60,015 bases of DNA, taken from Clostridia bacterium. Lineage in GTDB: Bacteria > Bacillota > Clostridia > Christensenellales > Aristaeellaceae. The notes below the pieces were generated by a model. The model was given only the letters and a program-made list of their open reading frames with translations, was not told the origin of the DNA and searched no databases. Where the stretch lies: the NCBI GenBank assembly GCA_017524615.1, contig JAFXVJ010000026.1, forward strand, positions 1-60,015, read 5' to 3'. A program made the translations under genes and the position numbers. Positions 45,022 through 53,577 of the stretch are shown here, one piece after another. Each line of letters opens with the position of its first letter. The stretch's first letter is position 1.

Positions 45022-46536
45022 ATGGCGAGAATCCAGGTATCCCATCTGACATTTTCCTATGAAGGAAGTCCCGATTTGATTTTTGATGACGTTTCCTTCC
45101 AATTGGATACCGATTGGAAGCTGGGCTTTGTTGGCCGGAATGGCCGCGGCAAAACAACGCTGCTTCGTATTCTGATGGGCGAACTGCCCGATCACGGCGC
45201 TGTCAGTTCCCCGGTGCAGTTCGATTATTTTCCCTTTTCCGTGCCCGATCCCACCCAAACGCCCTTGGACATCGCTGCGCAAATGGACCCGGAAGGCCAG
45301 ACATGGCGGTTCCTGAAAGAGATTTCCGATTTGGATGCAGCGGACAGCATCAGCACGCAGCCCTTTTGCACCCTGTCCGGCGGCGAACAGGCCAAGGTGC
45401 TGCTGGCGCTGCTGTTTGCCCGGCAGGAACGCTTTCTGCTGATCGACGAGCCCACCAATCACCTGGATCTGCCGGGCAGGCAGGTGGTGGGCCGCTATCT
45501 GAGCGGGAAAAAGGGATTCATTCTGGTGTCGCATGATCGCGCGTTCCTGGATGAGTGCGTAGACCATATCCTGTCCATCAATCGGGCCAGCATCCAGGTG
45601 CAGAAGGGCAATTTTTCTTCGTGGGAGGAAAATAAACGCAGGCAGGATGAATTTGAAATCGAACAAAACCGACGGTTAAGAAAGGAAATCGCCGGGTATC
45701 AGACGGCCGCGCGGCAGGCCAGGGCATGGGCTGAGCGTGCGGAAAGCACGAAAATCGGCGCGGTTCCCGGCGCTCATGATCGGCTCAAGAACGCGCGAAG
45801 CTACGCAGGCGAGCAATCCCGCCGCATGCAGCAGCGAAGAAAAAACCTGGAAGCACGCATGGAAAGGCAGACCGAGGAAAAGGAAAAGCTGCTGAAGGAT
45901 TTGGAACGCACGGACGACCTGAAAATCTTTCCCCTTGTCCACCCTGCCGGCTGCCTGATCCGCTGCAAAGAAGCAGCCATCGCGTATCCGGGCAGGACGA
46001 TCCTGAAAGGCCTGAGCTTTTCGCTGGAAAACGGCCAGATCCTGGCGTTCACCGGGCGAAACGGCTGCGGCAAAACCAGTGTGCTCCGGATGCTGGCGGG
46101 GGAGCTCTCCCCCTCGTCGGGCGAATTGCAGAGGGCCAGCGGAATGATCCTTTCCATTGTGCCCCAGCACGCCCGATTATCCGGATCGCTGATGGATTTT
46201 GTCCGGGAAAATGCCTTGGATGAAACACAGTTCCTGACCATTCTCAGAAAGCTGGATTTCCAGCGGGAACAATTTGAGAAGGATATGGCGGATTTCAGCG
46301 CGGGCCAGCAAAAAAAGGTGCTGATCGCCCGCAGCCTGTGCCAGCGCGCGCATTTGTATCTGTGGGATGAGCCGCTGAATTATATTGACGTGCTTTCCCG
46401 CATGCAGATCGAAAAAGTGATTGCCCAGTTTCACCCCACCATGATCCTGGTGGAGCATGACCGAGAATTTTTGGAGCACGTTGGCGCGCGCATCCTGGCC
46501 CTGGATTCCGGCATGGACAAACGAAACAAAACGTAA
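45022..46536 (+). CDS. Lsa-type ABC-F ribosomal protection protein
   Basis: This 504-residue cytoplasmic protein has two ATPase domains and no membrane part. Domain 1 has Walker A GRNGRGKTT, signature LSGGEQAKVLLALLF and Walker B LLIDEPTNHLDLPG. Domain 2 has GRNGCGKTS, FSAGQQKKVLIA and LWDEPLNYIDVLSR. The linker (about 190-310) is helical and charged, with RAWAERAESTKIGAVPGAHD. The WDEPLNYIDV and HGFILVSHDRAF-like segments match the Lsa/Vga group, which removes lincosamides, streptogramin A and pleuromutilins from the ribosome. Actual resistance is not proven by sequence. The ATG follows GGAGG by seven bases. Confidence 0.85.
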   Translation: MARIQVSHLTFSYEGSPDLIFDDVSFQLDTDWKLGFVGRNGRGKTTLLRILMGELPDHGAVSSPVQFDYFPFSVPDPTQTPLDIAAQMDPEGQTWRFLKEISDLDAADSISTQPFCTLSGGEQAKVLLALLFARQERFLLIDEPTNHLDLPGRQVVGRYLSGKKGFILVSHDRAFLDECVDHILSINRASIQVQKGNFSSWEENKRRQDEFEIEQNRRLRKEIAGYQTAARQARAWAERAESTKIGAVPGAHDRLKNARSYAGEQSRRMQQRRKNLEARMERQTEEKEKLLKDLERTDDLKIFPLVHPAGCLIRCKEAAIAYPGRTILKGLSFSLENGQILAFTGRNGCGKTSVLRMLAGELSPSSGELQRASGMILSIVPQHARLSGSLMDFVRENALDETQFLTILRKLDFQREQFEKDMADFSAGQQKKVLIARSLCQRAHLYLWDEPLNYIDVLSRMQIEKVIAQFHPTMILVEHDREFLEHVGARILALDSGMDKRNKT

Positions 46537-46548
46537 TATAATACGTTT
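46514..46548 (+). promoter_or_regulatory. promoter with palindrome for the nucleotidyltransferase gene
   Basis: TGGACA (46514-46519), 17 bases, TATAAT (46537-46542). AAACGTA (46529-46535) and TACGTTT (46542-46548) form an inverted repeat around the -10 box, a possible operator. The promoter overlaps the end of the ABC-F gene. Confidence 0.5.
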
Positions 46549-46579
46549 ATCACTTATGTCAGGGAGGGGATTGCATCCG

Positions 46580-47494
46580 ATGAAGCCGCAATTGGTGATC
46601 ATGGCCGCGGGGCTGGGCAGCCGCTTTGGCGGGCTGAAGCAAATGGCGCCCGTGGATCCGGAAGGGCATTGGATCATTGATTATTCCATATTTGACGCTG
46701 TCCGTGCCGGTTTTGGAGAAATCATACTGATCGTGAAGCCGGAGAATGAAGCGCTGTTCCGCGACACGCTGGGGAAGCGGATCGGGCGGCATACCCGCAT
46801 AACTTATGTGCATCAGCGGCCGGAGGTGCTCCCCGCCGGGTTCTCCGTTCCCGAAGGACGGGTCAAGCCCTGGGGCACGGCGCATGCTGTCCTGTGCGCC
46901 AAAGACGCCATCAACGCGCCTTTTGCCGTCATTAACGCCGATGATTTTTATGGCGCGGGCGGATTTTCCGCCATTCACGATTACCTGGTGTCCGATCATC
47001 CGGCAAATGAATACGCCATGGTGGGCTATCGGGTGGAAAACACGCTGACGGAAAACGGCCATGTGGCCCGGGGCGTATGCGTGATGGATGAAAGCGGCGC
47101 TTACCTGACCGGCATCGTAGAGCGCACCCATGTGGAGCCCCGGCCCGGCGGCGCGGCATACACGGACGACGACGGAAAAACCTTCATCTTTATCCCTGAC
47201 GGCACCACGGTATCCATGAATCTGTGGGGCTTCACGCCGAATATTCTGACGGAAATCGAAAACCGCTTCGCTGGGTTCCTGGCGGAAAACCTGCCCCGGA
47301 ACCCGTTGAAATGCGAATACTTCCTGCCCCTGATCCCCAACCAATTGATCGCCGAAGGCAAAGCGCAGGTGCGGGTGCTGCCCTGCCACGAAAAATGGTA
47401 CGGCGTCACCTATCAGCCCGATTTGCCCCTGGTGCAGTCCGCCATCGCCCGCATGAAGCAAGCGGGCGTGTATCCGAACGACATCTGGGCATAA
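46580..47494 (+). CDS. sugar nucleotidyltransferase family protein
   Basis: This 304-residue protein is of the NTP-transferase type. The nucleotide loop reads MAAGLGSRFGGLKQM at the start, the metal-binding Asp lies in FAVINADDFYGAGG, and WGTAHAVLCAKDAI is the base-contact strand. Such enzymes activate sugar phosphates as nucleotide sugars, though many relatives of this length lack a proven substrate. The ATG at 46580 is preceded by AGGGAGGGG. It follows the ABC-F gene by 43 bases, but a promoter-like sequence between them allows separate control. Confidence 0.82.
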   Translation: MKPQLVIMAAGLGSRFGGLKQMAPVDPEGHWIIDYSIFDAVRAGFGEIILIVKPENEALFRDTLGKRIGRHTRITYVHQRPEVLPAGFSVPEGRVKPWGTAHAVLCAKDAINAPFAVINADDFYGAGGFSAIHDYLVSDHPANEYAMVGYRVENTLTENGHVARGVCVMDESGAYLTGIVERTHVEPRPGGAAYTDDDGKTFIFIPDGTTVSMNLWGFTPNILTEIENRFAGFLAENLPRNPLKCEYFLPLIPNQLIAEGKAQVRVLPCHEKWYGVTYQPDLPLVQSAIARMKQAGVYPNDIWA

Positions 47495-47510
47495 CCTGGG
47501 TGTATGCATC

Positions 47511-47556
47511 AAACAGCGGCCCTCTCCTGAACGGAGCGAGCCGCTGTTTCTATTTT
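47511..47556. terminator. terminator after the nucleotidyltransferase gene
   Basis: AAACAGCGGC (47511-47520) pairs with GCCGCTGTTT (47540-47549), and CTATTTTTC follows. Convergent minus-strand transcription of the anti-sigma gene ends just beside it. Confidence 0.8.
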
Positions 47557-47567
47557 TCGGCATGTCA

Positions 47568-49673
47568 TTACATGGTGTTCATGGGAGTGAAGGACTCCCC
47601 GGGAATACGCGGGCTTTGCACCCGCAGAAGGACGGTTTGGCCCGTATACGCATCCAGCTCGATATAGTACAGGGGCGGGGTATCCATATCCACAGCCGTA
47701 TTCAGAATGTCGATATGAAACTTCCATCGGGGGCTTTCCGGGTCCGTGACGTCGTAGTAGACATAGATTCTTCCCTTTTTGAGCCGTTCCATGTCCGTTC
47801 CGTATTGATCGTGGATGGCCTCGCAGGCGTTTTCAAAAGCCGCTTCCTGCGGGATGGCCCTGTCATCCGGCAGGCCGTAGACATGGCGGGTGGTTGCGAT
47901 ATAATAACCCACAACGGTATACGGGCCTTCGCGCAGATAAAAGTCCATATCCTCCGGGTGCTCCGCCAGGAATTGATCGATCCTGGGCTTTACGGTGTGG
48001 GAGTATTCCGCTTTTTCTTCCAGCGTCCAATCCATGAACCAGATCAAGCCGTTTTTCAGGTACAGATGCGCGCCGGTTTCCATGTCCGCGTCTGTTTCGC
48101 CCGCGGCCCGGAGCAGGGCGCGCCGCTTCCGGTCCGCCTGCACATATTCCCGGTTGGTATCATCCACCGCCAGGCGCTGGCCGGTCATAGGCTCCCAATC
48201 CTCCCGGCTGACCGCCGCGATGACGTCTCCCGTTTCCGCATCGACGCGGGCAGCGTAATTCCACAGGCGCGCCAGATTGGCGGAAAAATGATCATAACCG
48301 ATGAACTCGATGTAGTATTCGTCCCGCCCGTCATTCTGCGTTGTCTGGACGGATACGGTCATTTCATCCAGCGCTTCTTCCCCGCAGGCGTATCCGTCCA
48401 GCACGGCCTTGCGCGCCGCCTGAACGGCCTTCTCTTCACCGATGAAGCCTTCGTCGTAAGGCAGCTGAGGATCCTCGTTGGGATTCCGGTTCAGGAAGGT
48501 TTTCTGATCGGTGAAGGTAAAGGAGGGCTGCTCTCCGTGCCACATGCATTGGGCCTCGTACACGGTATCCGCTTCATGCTCGCCGGGGATATTATCATAT
48601 ACCCCCGGGTGATCTGCGTCGATGGTGTAGGCGGCGGTCCAGATGCGGCTTTCATCGTCGTAGTGCACCTGGATCCGATCCGTTTCAACGCTGTCATAGG
48701 TAAAGCTATAGATTTCTGTCAGGGTGGAATGCATATGCTCGATCATCGTGTGTTCCATGTCCATGGTGCGCAAGCGGGGATCACGGCCCCAGTCATCCAT
48801 GGTCAATGCGATGTCAATGCTGTCCTCTCTCACCGCGTCCCGCAAAAAATCGGGCGTGGAATAGCGCTTGATGTATTCCATCACCGTCATTTCATCGGTG
48901 AATCGATTCAGCTGATCGTCGGGCGTGGGCGTGTGCCAGCCCGGATGATCCGCGGTCAGGATGCAGTGGCAATCCCAAATGCGCTCATCGGCAAAATGGT
49001 TCAGGATGAACTGGTTCTGATCCATGCTTTCCTCGGTGAACCCAAAATGCGCAACCAGCGCTTCCCGGAAAACCTGCATGGCCTCGGCTTCCGTCAGCAA
49101 ATGAAATGCCTCTTCCCGGTCCGGATGCGTCTGCTGCCATTCCCGGTCCTGCTGATCCCGCCATTTTTCATATTCAATCAGGTTTTCCAGGGATTCATAG
49201 CGTTTTTCCTCCGGCCATTCGATTGCCTCAATGGAGTCATAATCCGTCCAATACCAATCCTTGCCGTAACGGGCTTCTATGATCCGGTCGCTGTACAGGG
49301 TCTTTTCTTCATCGCTCAGGCCGTCCTCGTGCAGTTTTGCGTAGGCTGCTTCATCCGAAACAAGCCCGACCTCATGCATCAGCTCCACCAGCGCCAGCCG
49401 GTCTTCCAAAGGCCAGCCCATGGTTTCATGCGACAGCTTTCTTACATGGCTTAAATAATCCTTGATCTGCTCCCAATTGGTAATGGCATAGGCAGTTACC
49501 GTCATCAGCATGATCGCCAGCGCCACCAGCAGCGCCAGCGGCCTCTTTCTTTTCACGGTTTTTCCTCCTCCCTGCAGTTTGGCGCGGATGGCGGCGCGCT
49601 GCTGATCGGTCATTTCCAGGCCGGAAAGGGAATGCTGTATTGCAGAGCGGATTTCATCAGGATTTCGCTTCAT
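47568..49673 (-). CDS. large anti-sigma-factor-like protein with extracytoplasmic PepSY-like domains
   Basis: This 701-residue protein has a cytoplasmic part of 43 residues (EMTDQQRAAIRAKLQGG, the usual anti-sigma start in this setting), one helix at about 44-64 and an outer region of over 600 residues. The outer region is rich in Asp, Glu, Trp and Tyr. It includes PepSY-like segments near 455-530 (KAVQAARKAVLDGY, YAARVDAETGDVIAAV) and 615-690 (YIELDAYTGQTV). The gene starts 17 bases inside the end of the sigma factor gene, so the two are coupled. It should hold the sigma factor inactive until an outside signal is sensed. The signal is unknown. Confidence 0.75.
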   Translation of the reverse strand: MKRNPDEIRSAIQHSLSGLEMTDQQRAAIRAKLQGGGKTVKRKRPLALLVALAIMLMTVTAYAITNWEQIKDYLSHVRKLSHETMGWPLEDRLALVELMHEVGLVSDEAAYAKLHEDGLSDEEKTLYSDRIIEARYGKDWYWTDYDSIEAIEWPEEKRYESLENLIEYEKWRDQQDREWQQTHPDREEAFHLLTEAEAMQVFREALVAHFGFTEESMDQNQFILNHFADERIWDCHCILTADHPGWHTPTPDDQLNRFTDEMTVMEYIKRYSTPDFLRDAVREDSIDIALTMDDWGRDPRLRTMDMEHTMIEHMHSTLTEIYSFTYDSVETDRIQVHYDDESRIWTAAYTIDADHPGVYDNIPGEHEADTVYEAQCMWHGEQPSFTFTDQKTFLNRNPNEDPQLPYDEGFIGEEKAVQAARKAVLDGYACGEEALDEMTVSVQTTQNDGRDEYYIEFIGYDHFSANLARLWNYAARVDAETGDVIAAVSREDWEPMTGQRLAVDDTNREYVQADRKRRALLRAAGETDADMETGAHLYLKNGLIWFMDWTLEEKAEYSHTVKPRIDQFLAEHPEDMDFYLREGPYTVVGYYIATTRHVYGLPDDRAIPQEAAFENACEAIHDQYGTDMERLKKGRIYVYYDVTDPESPRWKFHIDILNTAVDMDTPPLYYIELDAYTGQTVLLRVQSPRIPGESFTPMNTM

Positions 49674-50202
49674 TTGAATCCCCTCCTTCCATGCCCATTC
49701 GCAACGCGTCCTCCGCTTGTTTCAGCCGGTGATGCACAGTGGAAAGGGTCAGGCCCAATGCCTCTGCCATCTCCCGGAGCGTCATGTTCTGATCGTATCG
49801 CAGCAGGATCACCTGCCGCAGCTTTCCCGGCAGCCGCATCACATCCAGAAAGATTTCCCTGTCTTCATCGTTCACGGCCAGCAGGGCAGGCGGCAGCTTT
49901 TCCATCTCGCCGACCAGGTCCACCCGCCTGAACCACATGCCCCGCTTGTAATCCCGGCAGGTATTCAGGGCAATGCGCATGAGCCAGGCCTTTTCCGATC
50001 CTTCGTGTCGGTTTTCAAATCTGCGCATGCTCCGCCATGCCTTCACAAAGGTATCCTGCGCCGCGTCCTCCGCCCAATGCGCGTCCGACAGGCACAGAAA
50101 GCACATATGCAAAACAGCATTGCCGTATTGATTCATCCATCTTTCCAATCGCTCCTCGGGGCTTTCCTGTGGAACCGCGCCCGGTACCAAAGCGCCGTTC
50201 AT
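49657..50202 (-). CDS. ECF-type RNA polymerase sigma factor
   Basis: This 181-residue sigma factor has region 2 at about 20-85 (AEDAAQDTFVKAWRSMRRFENRH, KAWLMRIALNTCRDYKR) and region 4 at about 115-165 (LPGKLRQVILLRYDQNMTLREMAEALGLTLSTVHHRLKQA). I set the start at the ATG at 50202. A longer reading from 50223 would place the AAGGAGG site inside the gene. It is followed by a coupled anti-sigma-like gene, and a possible ECF-type promoter precedes it, suggesting autoregulation. Confidence 0.9.
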   Translation of the reverse strand: MNGALVPGAVPQESPEERLERWMNQYGNAVLHMCFLCLSDAHWAEDAAQDTFVKAWRSMRRFENRHEGSEKAWLMRIALNTCRDYKRGMWFRRVDLVGEMEKLPPALLAVNDEDREIFLDVMRLPGKLRQVILLRYDQNMTLREMAEALGLTLSTVHHRLKQAEDALRMGMEGGDSNEAKS

Positions 50203-50240
50203 CCCACCCGTCACCTCCTTCATCTTTATTAACGTTGAAA

Positions 50241-50268
50241 GTGCCGGTTTTGTTCGATGATCGTTCCA
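50241..50268 (-). promoter_or_regulatory. possible ECF-sigma promoter
   Basis: On the minus strand TGGAAC (50263-50268) is followed after 16 bases by CGGCAC (50241-50246). GGAAC is a typical ECF -35 element. The -10 match is weaker. Confidence 0.35.
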
Positions 50269-50334
50269 GTTTATATATTTTTTTGAGTTTCTTCCTGTTT
50301 TTGTTCGTTGAGGAAGGCAGGAGGATTGCAGTGC

Positions 50335-50367
50335 AAAAAACTCCCTCGGCAGAAGCGGAGGGAGTTA
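50335..50367 (-). terminator. terminator of the opp operon
   Basis: AACTCCCTC and GAGGGAGTT form a stem. The minus-strand RNA ends in six T. It lies 24 bases past the DUF3899-like gene. Confidence 0.88.
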
Positions 50368-50390
50368 TCCGTTGGCAGGAACCGTGCAAC

Positions 50391-50771
50391 TTATACCAGC
50401 CAAATCACCTGGCCGATCAAAAGCAGCGCAGCGCCTACCGTGATATAGGGCATGAAGGTCCAGCCGCCCTTGCTGCGCTTTTCCTTCTTGGCCTCACTGT
50501 ATTCATACAGGGTGCGGTATCTCCGGGCGCCATGAGCAGAAAAAGAGAAGCCGAAAATCTCGAACGCGCCAAAGTAGCTCACCAGCAAAAGCAAGCCCAG
50601 CAGCACAACCACCGCGCCGGCCACCGAAAAGGCGTCCGCGAACGCCATCCGGGATTGCGAAGGATTGTGAAGGAGCATGACTGTGACGATGGCGGCGCCC
50701 AGGATGGCCGCAGCGATGTAATGCAGCGGATGATGGCGAAACAAACGGCCAGGGATCGTTCCTTTATTCAC
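50391..50771 (-). CDS. DUF3899-like small membrane protein
   Basis: This 126-residue protein has three predicted helices at about 17-34, 47-68 and 108-125. The motif FADAFSVAGAVVVLLGLLLLVSYF, followed by FEIFGFSF, resembles DUF3899 proteins, which have a similar two-helix hairpin and a Gly/Phe turn. Between helices 2 and 3 is a basic loop of about 30 residues. The gene start overlaps the end of oppF by eight bases, so it belongs to the opp operon. Its role there is unknown. Confidence 0.6.
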   Translation of the reverse strand: MNKGTIPGRLFRHHPLHYIAAAILGAAIVTVMLLHNPSQSRMAFADAFSVAGAVVVLLGLLLLVSYFGAFEIFGFSFSAHGARRYRTLYEYSEAKKEKRSKGGWTFMPYITVGAALLLIGQVIWLV

Positions 50772-52083
50772 CTGCTTTTTTCAGCTCCTCCAGGTATTGC
50801 AGGCGCTCCGCCTCGTTGCAGTACACAAAGTGATCCTTAACGATTTCATGCAAAGCAGGGCCGTCGCCATGGCTGTAATCGTGCGCCTCCGCCGGGTTAT
50901 ACGTGATGCGTTTCCGGACGCGCTCCGATTCAGGGTTGGGCTTGGGGATGGCGGACAGCAGCGAACGGGTGTAGGGATGCATGGGATGGCGGAACAGTTC
51001 ATCGCTGGGAGCCTTTTCCACGATCTTGCCAAAGTACATGACCACGATGGAATCGCAGAAATACTTCACCACGGACAGGTCGTGCGCAATGAAGATGATG
51101 GACAGGTTCAATTCCCGCTTCAGATCATTCAGCAGGTTGATGATCTGAGCGCGAATGGACACGTCCAAAGCTGAAATAGGCTCGTCGCAGATCAGCAGTC
51201 TGGGGTTCATGATCAGGGCGCGCGCAATGCCGATGCGCTGCTTCTGGCCGCCGGAAAACTCATGGGGATAGCGGGAGGCATGTTCCTCCACCAGGCCAAC
51301 CTTTTCCAGCATTTCCACCACTTTTTTGTGGTTCTCTTTCCGGTTATGGAAGCCTTGAATGCGCAGGCCCTCCTGGATGATATCCTCCACCGTCATGCGG
51401 GGATCCAGGGAGCCTACCGGATCCTGGAAAATCATCTGGATCTCGTTGAGCAGCTTTCGGCTCACATTGGCATTGTCATATTTGATTTGCTTGATTTTTC
51501 CCTTCTGCTCAGCGGAAATCTTTTTGATGCCCGCCTGAATCTCCTGAATGGATTCCTTTGCATTCTTCTGAACCTCGGCGGAATCCTTTTCTTCCTTCAG
51601 CAGGTCTTCCTTGCGCTGGGCGCGAATGGAGTTGATTTTTTCATTGGCGCGGATCCGGGTCCATTTGATTTCCTTCCGGTTCCAGCGGGTGCCGCCGCTG
51701 ATGCGCACGCCCCGGTAGTAGATGGAGCCGGAAGTGATATCGTACAGACGGATGATGCAGCGGCCCGTGGTGGTCTTTCCGCAGCCGGACTCCCCCACGA
51801 TGCCCAGGCATTCGCCTTCCTTCAAATCGAAGGACACATCGGAAACTGCTTTCAGCTTCTGGCGTTTGGCCCCTTTGCCAAAGAAGAAGAACTGCTTCAG
51901 GTGATGCACAGACAGCAGGATGTTCTGCTCCCGCAGTTCTGGCTTTTGCTTGACCCGCGGGTTGATTTTATAGCGGGCGTTAAACGCCTGCTGATCCATG
52001 GGCGTGGCATCCTGACGGGATGTTTCCTGGGCCAAAGAAGCGCTGTCTTTGGAGGCGTCAAAGCTGTCAATCGGTTTATTCAT
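50764..52083 (-). CDS. oppF: oligopeptide ABC transporter ATPase, OppF-type, with coiled-coil insertion
   Basis: This 439-residue ATPase has Walker A GESGCGKT (97-104), Q-loop MIFQDPVGSLDPRM (Gln220), signature FSGGQKQR (276-283), Walker B LLICDEPISALD and a C-terminal Opp extension with HPYTRSLLSAIP. Between Walker A and the Q-loop lies an extra charged segment of about 80 residues (131-212), rich in Lys and Glu and probably a coiled coil. There is also a long N-terminal tail of 50 residues. Normal OppF proteins are about 310-330 residues. It follows oppD with an ATGA-like overlap and should form the heterodimeric motor with it. Confidence 0.9.
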   Translation of the reverse strand: MNKPIDSFDASKDSASLAQETSRQDATPMDQQAFNARYKINPRVKQKPELREQNILLSVHHLKQFFFFGKGAKRQKLKAVSDVSFDLKEGECLGIVGESGCGKTTTGRCIIRLYDITSGSIYYRGVRISGGTRWNRKEIKWTRIRANEKINSIRAQRKEDLLKEEKDSAEVQKNAKESIQEIQAGIKKISAEQKGKIKQIKYDNANVSRKLLNEIQMIFQDPVGSLDPRMTVEDIIQEGLRIQGFHNRKENHKKVVEMLEKVGLVEEHASRYPHEFSGGQKQRIGIARALIMNPRLLICDEPISALDVSIRAQIINLLNDLKRELNLSIIFIAHDLSVVKYFCDSIVVMYFGKIVEKAPSDELFRHPMHPYTRSLLSAIPKPNPESERVRKRITYNPAEAHDYSHGDGPALHEIVKDHFVYCNEAERLQYLEELKKAGE

Positions 52084-53576
52084 CTTTTCTTCTCCTCCAA
52101 AGAATTCTTGATACGTTCACTGACAATCTTGGGCATCTCCACCTTGGGCGCGTTGGGATGCAGCAGCCAGGTTGCGGCGCTATGCGTATCGGAGATTTTG
52201 AAGAAGGGCGGCTGCTCACGGAAGTCAATGTTCATGGCGTACTTGTTCCGCTGGGCAAACGCATCGCCCACAGGTGGGTAGATCATATCCGGCGGCGTGC
52301 CCGGAATGGATTCCAGCTTTTCTTTGCTGTCCACGTCCGGAATGCTGGCCAGCAGCGCCCAGGTGTAGGGATGGCGCGGATCATAGAAAACCTCGTCCAG
52401 CAGGCCGTATTCCACGATCTTGCCGGCATACATGACCGCTACGCGGTCAGCCATATTGGCCACCACGCCCAGGTCGTGCGTGATGAAAATGCAGGACAGG
52501 TTCCTTTCCGCCTTGATCTTGTTGATGAGCTCCAGGATCTGGGCCTGAATCGTCACGTCCAGGGCCGTGGTGGGCTCATCGCAGATCAGGATTTCGGGGG
52601 AAGCGGTCAGGGCGATGGCAATAACGATCCTTTGCCGCATACCGCCGGAAAACTCGAACGGATATTGATTGTAGCGTTTTTCAGGCTCCGGGATGCCCAC
52701 CTCGTGCATGATCTTCAGCGCGCGGCGCTTGGCCTCGGCCTTGGTGATGCGCAGCTTGTTGGTGAAGTCCTCTTTTTCCCGCAAGAGCTCCTGGTCCAGC
52801 CGGTCTTTTTCTTCCTTGTCGGAAGCGGCGGCGATTTTTTGCTTCAGTTCGCGCTCTTTTTCTTTGAATTCGCCGGTCACCTTTTCCTTGTAGGCGGCCA
52901 CTTCTTTTTTGGCGCGTTTTTCAGTTTCCGTCAGGATCGCCTTGTAGCCCTTGGCTTCATCCATGTACTTATCCCGGGTCTTTTTCTCAAATTCCCTGAA
53001 TTCCTGCTGCTTTTTCCTGATCAGCGCCTTATCCTGGCTTTTCTGTTCCTTCGACCGATTTTCCTTGGCCTCGGTCTCGGAAATGAACGCCTCAAGCTTC
53101 TTCTTTTCATTGGTGATGGCGATGTTCATTTTAGCCAGGGTGTTCTTATACCGGATCAGATCATCGCTGATCAAATCGTTATACATGGTTTTCAGCTTAT
53201 CCGAATTGATCAGCATCGCTTCGGTGATCTGCTTGCCGATTTTGACGATGGGGTTCAGCGAAGAAAGCGGATCCTGGAAGATCATGCCGATCCGATGGCC
53301 GCGGATTTTGTAAAACTCGTCCTCCGATACTTCCAGCAGGTTTTCACCGCGGTAGATGATGCTGCCGCCGGCGATGATGGCGTTGTTGGCCAGGATGCCC
53401 ATGATGGCCTTGGAAGTGACCGATTTTCCCGAACCGGACTCGCCGACGATGCACAGCGTTTCCCCTTGATACAAATCAAAGGATACGCCGCGCACCGCCT
53501 TCAGGATGCCGTTATCCGTCTTGAAATCAATGACCAGATCCTGCACGGACAATACTTTTTCTTTCTTCTCCGCCAT
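52080..53576 (-). CDS. oppD: oligopeptide ABC transporter ATPase, OppD-type, with long coiled-coil insertion
   Basis: This 498-residue ATPase has Walker A GESGSGKS (45-52), Q-loop MIFQDPLSSLNP (Gln101), signature FSGGMRQR (309-316), Walker B ILICDEPTTALD (329-340) and switch ITHDLG. About 165 residues (122-288) of mostly Lys, Glu, Ala and Arg are inserted between the Q-loop and the signature, almost certainly a long helical hairpin. Ordinary OppD proteins are about 330 residues. I chose ATG 53576, ten bases behind AAAGGA, over the GTG at 53585 that touches that site. Its end overlaps oppF by four bases. Confidence 0.9.
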   Translation of the reverse strand: MAEKKEKVLSVQDLVIDFKTDNGILKAVRGVSFDLYQGETLCIVGESGSGKSVTSKAIMGILANNAIIAGGSIIYRGENLLEVSEDEFYKIRGHRIGMIFQDPLSSLNPIVKIGKQITEAMLINSDKLKTMYNDLISDDLIRYKNTLAKMNIAITNEKKKLEAFISETEAKENRSKEQKSQDKALIRKKQQEFREFEKKTRDKYMDEAKGYKAILTETEKRAKKEVAAYKEKVTGEFKEKERELKQKIAAASDKEEKDRLDQELLREKEDFTNKLRITKAEAKRRALKIMHEVGIPEPEKRYNQYPFEFSGGMRQRIVIAIALTASPEILICDEPTTALDVTIQAQILELINKIKAERNLSCIFITHDLGVVANMADRVAVMYAGKIVEYGLLDEVFYDPRHPYTWALLASIPDVDSKEKLESIPGTPPDMIYPPVGDAFAQRNKYAMNIDFREQPPFFKISDTHSAATWLLHPNAPKVEMPKIVSERIKNSLEEKKR

Positions 53577-53577
53577 C

